6,169 nucleotides of DNA from Chloroflexota bacterium (GTDB taxonomy: Bacteria > Chloroflexota > Dehalococcoidia > Lucifugimonadales > VGZR01): the NCBI GenBank assembly GCA_027625225.1, contig JAQBWG010000122.1:1-6169 (forward strand), in the 5' to 3' direction. The notes under the pieces are model-generated. The model did no database searches and was not told the origin of the DNA. It saw only the letters and a program-made list of their open reading frames with translations. Shown piece after piece: positions 6,155 to 6,169 of the stretch. The translations under genes and the position numbers were made by a program. Positions within the stretch are counted from its first letter, which is position 1; each line of letters starts with the position of its first letter.

Positions 6155-6169
6155 GCCGATTCAGGTACG

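Overview
The window holds a complete high-affinity phosphate uptake locus on the + strand, followed by an oppositely oriented sodium/proton antiporter gene and a tRNA gene on the - strand. No mobile element, CRISPR array, broken gene or clearly unknown gene is visible. The organism is a bacterium of roughly even base composition. The pst gene set, the PstS type with two conserved-looking cysteines and the long-form NhaA would suit a Chloroflexota lineage, possibly a marine or groundwater one. That placement is an impression from protein style, not a demonstrated assignment.

Layout. Bases 1-101 are the last 32 codons of a sensor histidine kinase, most likely the PhoR-type phosphate sensor. Bases 102-236 are the control region of the operon. 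It contains four head-to-tail 11-bp repeats (152-195, consensus YYGTTAANNST), which look like a Pho box. Then come pstS (phosphate-binding lipoprotein), pstC and pstA (the two permease subunits, overlapping by one base), pstB (ATPase) and phoU (regulator). They are tightly packed and read as one transcript. phoU ends at 4612, and nhaA, running the other way, ends at 4618, so the two stop codons are separated by 5 bp with no convincing terminator between them. nhaA begins near 5994 with a non-ATG start. Fifty bases further upstream on the same strand lies tRNA-Arg(CCU), 6045-6118.

How it works together. PstS captures phosphate outside the membrane and delivers it to the PstC/PstA channel. PstB hydrolyses ATP to drive import. 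PhoU and the Pst complex report phosphate status to the sensor kinase, whose partner response regulator would bind the 11-bp repeats and switch on the operon under phosphate limitation. NhaA has no known link to this pathway and is probably just a neighbour.

Nothing here amounts to a new biological system. The parts most worth a second look are the four-fold Pho-box array, the unusual nhaA start with an out-of-frame ATG ten bases upstream, and the terminator-poor junctions on both sides of nhaA.
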